From contig NZ_OZ240249.1 in assembly GCF_965198245.1 (NCBI RefSeq), positions 310,001-374,000 of the forward strand: a stretch of DNA of 64,000 nucleotides, written 5' to 3'. Position numbers and translations under genes: made by a program. Under the pieces are notes generated by a model. It worked only from the letters and a program-made list of their open reading frames with translations. It ran no database searches and was not told where the DNA came from. Positions 8,917-15,992 of the stretch are shown here, one piece after another (positions within the stretch are counted from its first letter, which is position 1; each line of letters opens with the position of its first letter). The stretch comes from Poriferisodalis sp965198245 (GTDB lineage: Bacteria; Actinomycetota; Acidimicrobiia; Acidimicrobiales; Poriferisodalaceae).

Positions 8917-9035
8917 GATGGCGCAGGGTAATGGGGTCTGCACTGCTGGGCGTCGTGTCGCGGCCGGTCCGGCTTGCGTCGCACATCTGGGCAGCGCTCC
9001 TAGAGTTCGGGCCGTTGCCGATCCAGGGAGCCTGG

Positions 9036-10460
9036 GTGAACGCACGTCAGAATCGCCGCCGCTGGTCCGCGCGCCTCGCGGCCGCGACGCTGCTGCTGTC
9101 TGGCGTGTTGGGCCTGGCCGTCTCCCCGGCGTCCGCTCACGACGAGCCGGCTGACCATAGCCCCGACACCGAGAACCCCCAGATCGTGGGCGACGACGGT
9201 TCCCGACAGATCGTCGTGGTCGAGGTCAACAGCCTCATCGATCCGATCATGGCGTCGTACATCAAGCGGGAGATCGTCACCGCGCAAGGACGTCATGCGA
9301 TCGGCGTGGTGCTGCAGGTTGACAGTGCCGGAACCACGCTCGATGACACCGAGCTCGTCGAACTGCTCGACAATGTGCGCCTCGCGCACCTGCCGGTGGG
9401 GGTATGGGTCGGACCCAGCGGCGCGCGGGCGCTCCGAGGCGCTGCCCACCTGGTCACTATGGCCGATTTCGCCGCGATCGCGCCCGGCGGTCGGATCGGC
9501 GACTTCACCGCAGTGCAGGGCCTCATTCATGCCCATGGACCCGATGCCGAGCGGTTCCACCGTCACGACGACGATGGGCTTCACTCGGGCACGAGCGTCC
9601 GGTACTTCGACGCCAAATCTGCCATGGGCGAGGGCCTCACCCACAGCACGGCTCCCTCGATCGGCGAGTTCATCTTCGCCATGTCGGATGCGGGCTACTT
9701 GCCGCCGATCGGGCAGAACGTCACCGGCGACGACGGTGTGGTGCGGCGGGCCCCGGCCCCGGATGTGGTCGTGTCGTTCGTCAAGCTGCCGCTGCTCGAC
9801 GGCCTGTTCCACACCGCTGCTAGCCCGGCGGTCGCCTACTTGCTGCTGCTCGCCGGGTTGTCGTTGCTGCTACTCGACTTCTACACCGGCGGCATCGGCG
9901 TCGCCGCGGTCGTGGGTGCTGTGTGCGGGCTGCTCTCGGCCTTCGGCTTGGGGACACTTGACATTCGACCATGGGCGCTTGCACTGCTCATCGCAGCCTT
10001 TGTGGCGTTCGCTGTGGACGTCCAGACGGGCGTGCCGCGCTTTTGGACTGCCGTGGGCGGCGTGGCGTTGCTCGTCAGCTCGCTGTTGCTGTTCGGCCAG
10101 TACTCGATGAGTTGGATCCCGCTGGTCGTGGGCCTCGTGATGGTCGGCGTATTCGTGCTGTCGGGCATGCCTGCGCTGGTCCGGACCCGGTACGGCACCG
10201 CCACTGTGGGCCGGGATTGGCTGGTCGGAGTTGAGGGCACTGCGGTGACCGACATCGATCCCGACGGCACTGTCGAAGTTCACGGTGCCCAGTGGCGGGC
10301 CCGAGTGAACCGGCTGACACCGCTGCAGGTGGGTGAACCGTTGCGCGTCAGCGGCTTCAGCGGGGTGGTGCTGCAGGTGGAACCGCTCGAAGGTGCGGCG
10401 GTGGACTACCGCGAGATGCGCAAGAAACGGGCTGATGCGCCGGTTTCCGAAACCGAATGA
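9036..10460 (+). CDS. NfeD-like membrane protein with ClpP-class (possibly inactive) domain
   Basis: 474 residues from the GTG at 9036, which has a ggag five bases upstream. A signal peptide ends near A-S-A-H-D (residue 34). Residues 45-230 resemble the ClpP-class serine protease half of long NfeD proteins (I-V-V-V-E-V-N-S-L-I-D-P-I, V-V-L-Q-V-D-S-A-G). About 260-390 contains several membrane helices and the last 80 residues form an OB-fold NfeD domain (G-x-E-G-T-A-V-T-D-I-D-P-D-G). Where active relatives have G-A-x-A-A-S-A-G, this protein has G-A-R-A-L-R-G-A-A, so the nucleophilic serine seems to be replaced. It may act as a scaffold for membrane quality control, partnered elsewhere by a stomatin-like protein. 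Confidence 0.8.
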   Translation: MNARQNRRRWSARLAAATLLLSGVLGLAVSPASAHDEPADHSPDTENPQIVGDDGSRQIVVVEVNSLIDPIMASYIKREIVTAQGRHAIGVVLQVDSAGTTLDDTELVELLDNVRLAHLPVGVWVGPSGARALRGAAHLVTMADFAAIAPGGRIGDFTAVQGLIHAHGPDAERFHRHDDDGLHSGTSVRYFDAKSAMGEGLTHSTAPSIGEFIFAMSDAGYLPPIGQNVTGDDGVVRRAPAPDVVVSFVKLPLLDGLFHTAASPAVAYLLLLAGLSLLLLDFYTGGIGVAAVVGAVCGLLSAFGLGTLDIRPWALALLIAAFVAFAVDVQTGVPRFWTAVGGVALLVSSLLLFGQYSMSWIPLVVGLVMVGVFVLSGMPALVRTRYGTATVGRDWLVGVEGTAVTDIDPDGTVEVHGAQWRARVNRLTPLQVGEPLRVSGFSGVVLQVEPLEGAAVDYREMRKKRADAPVSETE

Positions 10461-10525
10461 GGTTTCGTTTCCCTCTTGTCAAGTGAATTTCTGTCCTCTA
10501 GTGTCCCTCCCGACAAGGGGGACAT

Positions 10526-10792
10526 ATGAGCGCTTTGTTGGTCGAGGAGTGGCAGGACAGGGCAGCTTGTCGAGGACCTCAGGCGGCGGTGTTCTTCCCG
10601 CCGCCCCGCACTGAGCGGCGCGACGAGAAATCTGAGCGCGAGGCGCGAGCGAAAGCCATCTGCAACCAGTGTTCGGTGATCGCTAACTGTCTCGATCACG
10701 CACTGGACGTCGGTGAGGCGCATGGCATCTGGGGCGGGCGCAATGAGATCGAGCGCCGCAACATGCTGCTAGTGCGCACTGACGTCAGCTAG
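10526..10792 (+). CDS. WhiB-family Fe-S transcriptional regulator
   Basis: 88 residues. The four cluster cysteines are visible: one at residue 15 (A-A-C-R-G), the pair I-C-N-Q-C near residues 46-49, and one at about 55 (A-N-C). A G-I-W-G-G turn follows, then basic residues. WhiB proteins bind a 4Fe-4S cluster and act with the principal sigma factor to control development, redox stress or cell division in actinobacteria. The distance from the NfeD-like gene (65 bases) and a 'gacaaggggg' leader suggest its own promoter. The exact WhiB class is not clear. Confidence 0.92.
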   Translation: MSALLVEEWQDRAACRGPQAAVFFPPPRTERRDEKSEREARAKAICNQCSVIANCLDHALDVGEAHGIWGGRNEIERRNMLLVRTDVS

Positions 10793-10822
10793 CAGTCCCC
10801 CACAGTTCCACCAGCCACCAGC

Positions 10823-10843
10823 CGCTGGCGCTGCGCGCCAGCG
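10823..10843. terminator. Hairpin after whiB, between convergent genes
   Basis: cgctggcg (10823-10830) pairs with cgccagcg (10836-10843) around a five-base loop. It lies between the whiB stop and the selB stop on the opposite strand, where a terminator is expected. There is no T-run. Confidence 0.4.
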
Positions 10844-10865
10844 CGGGTTCAGTCCTGCACTGGCG

Positions 10866-12590
10866 TCAATCAGATACCGGGGGCAGTCGCGGCCCGGCAA
10901 TGCGAAGGTCCCCCCGTCGACGCGTCACCCCCGTCCGGTCCAGGTACCCCACCAGTGGCAGCGCGTACTTGCGTGTCGTGCCCAGTTCTTCGCGGATCTC
11001 GGCCACGGTGATGCCGTCCGGCTGTGCGCTCAGCAGGCCCGCTATCCGCTCGGCTGCGGCCTTGATGGCAGAGTTGGCAAACCAGATCCCGTCCGTGTGA
11101 ACCAGGTCGCCGCGCCCCGACAGTGCCAAGAGCTCCTGCTGGGTGACACCGCTCGGCTCCGGCGGTGAGAAGGGTGCCGCTGCAAGCTCGGCAATGACGG
11201 GATGGTCGGCGAGCACATCTACCGCGTCCGCCCGCCGGGCGCGCCCGGCGTCGATCACGATCCGGTCAAGGGTGTCGATGGCAAGACGCTGTCGTTCGTC
11301 GAGTGCAGCCAGGTCCAGCCCGAGGGGACCGGCCCGCTCGACCTGGTCTCGCAGGTCGTCAAGCAATGCGTCCAGCAGTTCGGGCGGCGCCACCCAATCG
11401 CCCAGTACGGGCTCAACGCGTTCGCCGGTCAGTCGCTCGAGTTGCGCCGCCTCCACCCAGCCGCGCTCGGCAAGCATGCGCTCGGGCCGGGCGTCGGGCG
11501 TGGCGATCGAAGCTCGCAGCTGTGGATCGGGATCGAGCACGGTGCCGCCGCCGATGGTCTGCCCCCGGCCGAAATCCCGCAGCACGAAGCGGTCGCCGAG
11601 CACGAGCGGCAGCGCGACCGGCAGGTGCAACCGGGCGTAGCCGGTCTCGCCGGGAGCGATGCGTTCGGGTCCGAGCACTCGCAGCCGCACGGGCCATTCA
11701 CCCGATCCGAGGTAGAAGGCGTAGGCGCCCCGACGGGTGACATCGCTGCCGAGGCTGTCCAGCACCCTCAGTTCCACGTCGATGCTGCGGGTGCGGTGCC
11801 ACTGACCGGGCCGCACGAGCGCGATGCCGCGGCCCAGATCGTCGGCATCGACACCGGTCAGGTTGAGCGCCACCCGATGTCCCGGTCCGATGCGTTCGAC
11901 TGCAGCGCCCTGGGTCTGGATTGCTCGGATCCGGGCCGTCCGGCCGCCCGGTGCGGTCTGCAGCTCGTCGCCGGCTGACACCCCACCGCCCGCCAAGGTG
12001 CCAGTCACGATCCGGCCCGCTCCGGTTGCGGCGAACGAGCGGTCAATCCACAGGCGGGGCCGGTCCCGGTCGGCTGCCGTGGGTGTGGCAGCGCACAGGT
12101 CGTCAAGCGCGGCCCGCAGCTCGTCGAGCCCGGTGCCGTCGATGGCGTCTGTGGCGACCACCGGTGCATCCTCGAGGAACGTGCCCTCGACGTGTTCGGC
12201 AACATCCAGCCGGGCCAGCTCGGCCAGCTCGTCGTCGACGAGGCCGATCTGGCTGAGCACCACCACGCCGTGCGAGATGCCGAGCAGTTCGAGGATCGCC
12301 AGGTGCTCTGCCGATTGCGGCTTCCAGCCTTCGGGCGCAGCTACGACGAACAGGGAGGCGTCCACCGCCCCGACACCGGCCAGCATGTTTTTCACGAAGC
12401 GGATGTGCCCGGGCACGTCCACGAAGCTGACCTGCCTGCCTGACGGCAGCGTGCAGAAGGCGAACCCCAGGTCGATGGTGAGCCCGCGCTCCTTCTCCTC
12501 GGCCAGCCGGTCGGGGTCGGTGCCGGTGAGGGCGCGCACCAGCGTCGACTTGCCGTGGTCTACGTGCCCCGCGGTGCCAACAATGTGCAC
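10866..12590 (-). CDS. selB: Selenocysteine-specific elongation factor SelB
   Basis: 574 residues from the GTG at 12590. The N-terminus G-T-A-G-H-V-D-H-G-K-S-T is the P-loop, G-L-T-I-D-L-G-F is switch I, and D-V-P-G-H is the G3 motif. Translation-factor beta-barrels follow (about 175-340), then winged-helix repeats ending with T-R-K-Y-A-L-P-L and T-G-V-T-R-R-R-G-D, the terminal domain that contacts the SECIS RNA. SelB delivers Sec-tRNA to UGA codons. The oddity is the G4 motif: where relatives have T-K-x-D, this protein reads S-Q-I-G. The frame is open upstream to 12782 but runs through the tRNA-like element, so the GTG directly before the GTPase domain is chosen. It follows selA on the same strand. 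Confidence 0.93.
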   Translation of the reverse strand: MHIVGTAGHVDHGKSTLVRALTGTDPDRLAEEKERGLTIDLGFAFCTLPSGRQVSFVDVPGHIRFVKNMLAGVGAVDASLFVVAAPEGWKPQSAEHLAILELLGISHGVVVLSQIGLVDDELAELARLDVAEHVEGTFLEDAPVVATDAIDGTGLDELRAALDDLCAATPTAADRDRPRLWIDRSFAATGAGRIVTGTLAGGGVSAGDELQTAPGGRTARIRAIQTQGAAVERIGPGHRVALNLTGVDADDLGRGIALVRPGQWHRTRSIDVELRVLDSLGSDVTRRGAYAFYLGSGEWPVRLRVLGPERIAPGETGYARLHLPVALPLVLGDRFVLRDFGRGQTIGGGTVLDPDPQLRASIATPDARPERMLAERGWVEAAQLERLTGERVEPVLGDWVAPPELLDALLDDLRDQVERAGPLGLDLAALDERQRLAIDTLDRIVIDAGRARRADAVDVLADHPVIAELAAAPFSPPEPSGVTQQELLALSGRGDLVHTDGIWFANSAIKAAAERIAGLLSAQPDGITVAEIREELGTTRKYALPLVGYLDRTGVTRRRGDLRIAGPRLPPVSD

Positions 12591-12707
12591 GCCGCCAGCA
12601 TGCCCCGCCAAGGCCGGATGTTGCCGAATGCCGCGGCGAGGGCGGGCGCCGGTTGGCCGACTGCGGTAATCGGCTTGTGTAGCTTGTTGGCGCGACCGTA
12701 AGGTCGC

Positions 12708-12780
12708 TGGTGGACCTAGACGGAATCGAACCGTCCGAGGCAGGGGTATCAAACCAGCTCGGCGCACCAGCGCTAGGCCC
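12708..12780 (-). ncRNA. Compact tRNA-like element with encoded CCA between selA and selB
   Basis: Reading the minus strand from 12780, a 7-bp acceptor helix GGGCCTA/TAGGTCC is closed by discriminator A and CCA (12708-12710), and a perfect T-arm GACGG-TTCGATT-CCGTC (12719-12735) is present. The third acceptor pair is G-U, the alanine identity pair also used by tmRNA. The middle is abnormal: 38 nt separate the acceptor from the T-arm. It can form a GCGC-TGGT-GCGC hairpin plus a CGAG/CTCG helix, or a weak anticodon arm with TTGATAC (GAT) or TTTGATA (TGA) as the loop, both with mismatched stems. Total length is 73 with CCA. It could be a decayed tRNA-Ala/Ile or a specialised tRNA mimic. The genuine tRNA-Sec is at 29.6 kb. 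Confidence 0.6.
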
Positions 12781-12814
12781 ACGAGAGCCGCACTCTCCGG
12801 AGTGCGGCTCTCGT
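12781..12814. repeat. 15-bp perfect hairpin with TCCG loop, abutting the tRNA-like element
   Basis: acgagagccgcactc (12781-12795) pairs without mismatch with gagtgcggctctcgt (12800-12814) around TCCG. On the minus strand it ends exactly where the tRNA-like acceptor begins. No T-run follows on either strand; it could be a processing or attenuator hairpin. Confidence 0.75.
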
Positions 12815-13014
12815 CATGCTGGCATGCAGAGCTTCAGCCACTTTCATGAATTCCCGCGCATTGAACGCTCACGCAACACGCTGATCGCGTCTCTGCAGGC
12901 TGCCGTTCTTGTCAGGCTGAAGGGGCGGCGTAAGAACTGCGTTCAATTGGCGTCAAGAATCGGTTCAGATTCCCTGAAGCCGAATGAAGGCACCTCACCT
13001 GAGGCGGTCTGGTG

Positions 13015-14298
13015 CTACAGGCTGAGCGCTTGCCGGACGGCGGCGGCTACGACGGCGTCGTCGGCGGGATCGACGGTGCGCAGGTCGATGACAGTGGTCT
13101 GCTCGTTGACGCGGGCAATGACGGGTGGATCGTGCGCTCGCAGCGCAGCCGCGTGGTCGCCGTCGAGTTCGATGCCCGCAGACGGGATCTCCTGACCGGG
13201 CAGCGAACCCGCGCCAGCCAGTGCGGTCGTGCGTGCTGGCTGGCCGACGCCGAGCGCTTCGGCCCGCTGGGCCAACTCGTCGACCGGCACTTTGGCCATG
13301 CGCCAAAACGGGATTGCATCGGCATCGCGACGCAGGTACGCCAGCGCCACCGACTGCAACGCATCCAGCACCAGCGAGCCAGGCCGGAAAGCCCGCATCA
13401 GTGGGTGCGACGCACAGGCGGCCACCAGATCGGCGTTGCCGCAGATGATTCCGGCTTGCGGGCCGCCCATCAGCTTGTCGCCGGAGAACGTGACGAGCGC
13501 AGCGCCCGCTGCCAGTGTCTGGCGCGCACCCGGCTCACCGGCCAGCCAGTCGGGCCGCGTCCCCAGCCACGGGCAGCGCTCGTCCAGCAGGCCCGATCCC
13601 AGGTCGGACACCACCGGTGGCCCGATCTTGGCCAGGTCCGCCACGTCGGCCTCTTCGGTGAAGCCGGTGATGCGGTAGTTGGAGGGGTGCACCTTCAGCA
13701 GCAGCGCAATGTCGTCCCGCTCGACGGCCGCCCGGTAGTCGGCTGCACGGGTGCGGTTGGTGGTGCCCACCTCCACCACCCGCGCGCCCGACTGCTCCAT
13801 TACCTCGGGTACCCGGAATCCGCCGCCGATCTCGACCAGCTCTCCCCGTGACACCGCCACGCCGCGGTCACGGGCCAGAGCCGCCAGCACCAGCGTCACC
13901 GCTGCGGCGCAGTTGTTGACCACGAGTGCCGCTTCGGCGCCGGTCAGGGTCGCGAGCAGCAGCGAGGCGTGTGAGGTGCGTGAACCGCGGCGTCCCGACG
14001 CGAGATCGAATTCCAGGTTGCTGAACCGCACCGGTCCGTCCTCGTCAGGTTCCAACCCGAGCGACGCCCCACCGTGTTGTTGACCGAGCGGAGCCCGGCC
14101 GAGATTGGTGTGCAGCAAGACACCGGTGGCGTTGATCGCTGGCCCCAACAGGCTGCGCCGCAGACGGTGCGCTTCGTCAGCAGCCGAGTCGGGATCGCCG
14201 GCGGCAATGGCTGCCCGGGCGGCGATCACCAGCAAGGGGTGCGGCAGGCCCACATGTGCGATCCGCAGCGCCAGGTCGTTCACCGACGGCGGCCTCAT
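13015..14298 (-). CDS. selA: L-seryl-tRNA(Sec) selenium transferase
   Basis: 427 residues. I-N-A-T-G-V-L-L-H-T-N-L-G-R-A-P near residue 55 and the later F-S-G-D-K-L-M-G-G-P-Q-A-G, whose lysine binds PLP, are diagnostic for SelA. Also present are S-N-L-E-F-D-L-x-x-G-x-R-G and V-V-S-D-L-G-S-G. SelA converts Ser-tRNA(Sec) to Sec-tRNA(Sec) with selenophosphate from SelD. Length is slightly short of the E. coli protein but complete. selB follows on the same strand 424 bases downstream, and that gap holds the tRNA-like element and hairpin. No selD is in the window. From 12815 to the selA stop I see no further feature. Confidence 0.95.
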   Translation of the reverse strand: MRPPSVNDLALRIAHVGLPHPLLVIAARAAIAAGDPDSAADEAHRLRRSLLGPAINATGVLLHTNLGRAPLGQQHGGASLGLEPDEDGPVRFSNLEFDLASGRRGSRTSHASLLLATLTGAEAALVVNNCAAAVTLVLAALARDRGVAVSRGELVEIGGGFRVPEVMEQSGARVVEVGTTNRTRAADYRAAVERDDIALLLKVHPSNYRITGFTEEADVADLAKIGPPVVSDLGSGLLDERCPWLGTRPDWLAGEPGARQTLAAGAALVTFSGDKLMGGPQAGIICGNADLVAACASHPLMRAFRPGSLVLDALQSVALAYLRRDADAIPFWRMAKVPVDELAQRAEALGVGQPARTTALAGAGSLPGQEIPSAGIELDGDHAAALRAHDPPVIARVNEQTTVIDLRTVDPADDAVVAAAVRQALSL

Positions 14299-14374
14299 CG
14301 CCCGGACACTACCGCCGCCCTCTCACACGCCCGTCGGTAACGTCCCCGGGGGCCTTGCGAGAACTGGAGCCGAG

Positions 14375-15223
14375 ATGACTGATCCTGCTGCACCCGCCGA
14401 GACGCCGCTGCGGCAGGCGGCCACCGTGGTGCTCGTTCGCGACGGCACCGACGGTCTCGAGGTGTTCATGCCGCGGCGCAACCCGCGCAGCGAGTTCGTC
14501 CCCGGCCAATTCGTGTTCCCAGGTGGCGCTGTCGACGTAGAAGACCGCGACGACCCGGGTCTGGAGTCGGTCTGCTTTGGCCTCGACAATGCGACGGCCT
14601 CAGCGATGATCGGCGTCGATCATGGCGGCCTCGCGTTCTGGGTGGCCGCAGTCCGAGAGTGCTTCGAGGAAGCCGGTGTCCTGCTGGCCCGCAATGGCAA
14701 AGACCACGTGTCATTCGACGAACCTTCCACAGCGCAGAGGTTCGAGACGCTGCGTCGGCAAGTCCACAGCGGCGAACTGCGGCTAGCGCAGATGTGCGAA
14801 GACGAAGGACTCGTGCTCGAACTCGACGAACTCCGCTATGTGAGCCATTGGATCACGCCGGTCGGCCCGACGCGCCGCTTCGACACCTGCTTCTTCATGG
14901 CCCACATTCCCGAGCGCCAAGAGCCGCTCCACGACGGCAGCGAAACGGTCGAGAGCACCTGGATCCGCCCCGCCGAGGCCTTCGCCCAACACGCCGAAGG
15001 CAAGTTCATGATGATCTTCCCGACCTACAAGAACCTCGAGCCAATGCTCGAAGTCGACACGGTCGCGGACCTCCTGGCCTGGGCCGACGGCCTTATCGAT
15101 ATCCCAGCCTTGCTGCCAGCGATCGCCGTGCGGCCCAATGGCGAATTCCTGACACTGCTACCAGGCGACGAGGGTTACGAAGAAGCCTTCGCCAACCCGC
15201 CCCCACCCGGCTCCACGCCGTAG
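14375..15223 (+). CDS. NUDIX hydrolase
   Basis: 282 residues from the ATG at 14375, with ggag six bases upstream. The N-terminal half contains a beta-strand and Gly motif (F-V-F-P-G-G-A-V-D) and the Nudix box tail A-A-V-R-E-C-F-E-E-A-G-V-L-L near residue 95. The spacing between the first glycines and R-E-C-F-E-E-A-G is longer than the classical 23-residue box, as in the NUDT7/NUDT19-like group, which hydrolyse CoA derivatives. Substrate is therefore only suggested. It is transcribed away from selA from a short divergent region. Confidence 0.85.
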   Translation: MTDPAAPAETPLRQAATVVLVRDGTDGLEVFMPRRNPRSEFVPGQFVFPGGAVDVEDRDDPGLESVCFGLDNATASAMIGVDHGGLAFWVAAVRECFEEAGVLLARNGKDHVSFDEPSTAQRFETLRRQVHSGELRLAQMCEDEGLVLELDELRYVSHWITPVGPTRRFDTCFFMAHIPERQEPLHDGSETVESTWIRPAEAFAQHAEGKFMMIFPTYKNLEPMLEVDTVADLLAWADGLIDIPALLPAIAVRPNGEFLTLLPGDEGYEEAFANPPPPGSTP

Positions 15224-15292
15224 CGCCGCCACATCCAAGAGGGTGGCGCCTGGGGGCGCGGGTCGCCCCTGCCCCGATGCACCGCGGGCGGT

Positions 15293-15739
15293 CTACAGGA
15301 TGGTCAGGTTGGCCACGAACAGCGCCACGATGAAGCCGATCACTGTGTAGTGGTGGGCCTTGAGCGAGCGCAGATCACTGATGCGCTCGGCGCAGTCCTG
15401 TTCGCGCAGTGCAGTGACTTCGGCGCGGTCTTGCTCGCGCAGTGCAGTGGCTTCGGCGCGGTCTTGCTCGCGCAGTGCAGTGAATTTCTGGTCGAGACGA
15501 TCGATTTTCTGGTCGATCCGGTCGCCGAGCCTTTCGAGCCCGGCCGCCTGGTCGTCCTTGGTCGCGTAGCGCTCCAAGTCGGCCTTGGTGGCGAGGTCGC
15601 TGAGCGGCGCGGGCGCCAGGCACGACATCAGATACTCCGCGAGCGGCTCGTCGGTTTGCTCACAGAACCAAGCGTAGAGCCGGGACCGATTCTGCTCAGA
15701 CACCATGACCTCCGATCGTTGCCAGTCGAACTGGTTCAT
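15293..15739 (-). CDS. Coiled-coil protein with C-terminal membrane anchor (repeat family)
   Basis: 148 residues from the ATG at 15739; a GTG at 15703, five bases after a ggagg, is an equally good start. Residues 1-60 are mixed, followed by a heptad-rich segment (L-G-D-R-I-D-Q-K-I-D-R-L-D-Q-K-F) and three near-identical copies of A-L-R-E-Q-D-R-A-E encoded by about 33-bp direct repeats. The protein ends in a membrane helix (H-H-Y-T-V-I-G-F-I-V-A-L-F-V-A-N-L) with almost nothing beyond it, a tail-anchor layout. I do not recognise a function. The same C-terminal module is found at 60.8 kb, and its last codons at 52.1 kb. Confidence 0.7.
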   Translation of the reverse strand: MNQFDWQRSEVMVSEQNRSRLYAWFCEQTDEPLAEYLMSCLAPAPLSDLATKADLERYATKDDQAAGLERLGDRIDQKIDRLDQKFTALREQDRAEATALREQDRAEVTALREQDCAERISDLRSLKAHHYTVIGFIVALFVANLTIL

Positions 15740-15992
15740 GCCGGGCCGCTCCCGGCACGGCGCGACCGTAGGCACCGGGTTGCGGCGGAGACCAGCGATT
15801 ATCGGTGCGTGTCGGCGTTCTGGTGGCTGGCTGGGCTCAGGTGAGAGCCAAGCAGCCACTGGTGTGTGCGAGCGACTCACCCGTACGCCCAGCCGACGGC
15901 CTCTTGGCCGTTGGGGGAGTACTCTGCGGGGCCTCATGACATGAACGCAGTTCATGTTGATCTGCGAGTCACCTCAGGTGGTGTCAGAGGGG

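Noticed and set aside
12708..12780. A second tRNA-Sec copy
   Set aside because: There is no TCA loop in a good stem and no long variable arm; the genuine one is at 29567-29662.
10866..12782. SelB could begin at 12782, 64 residues upstream
   Set aside because: The extra frame runs through the tRNA-like element and is Arg/Pro-rich, unlike any SelB extension. The GTG at 12590 sits directly before the P-loop motif.
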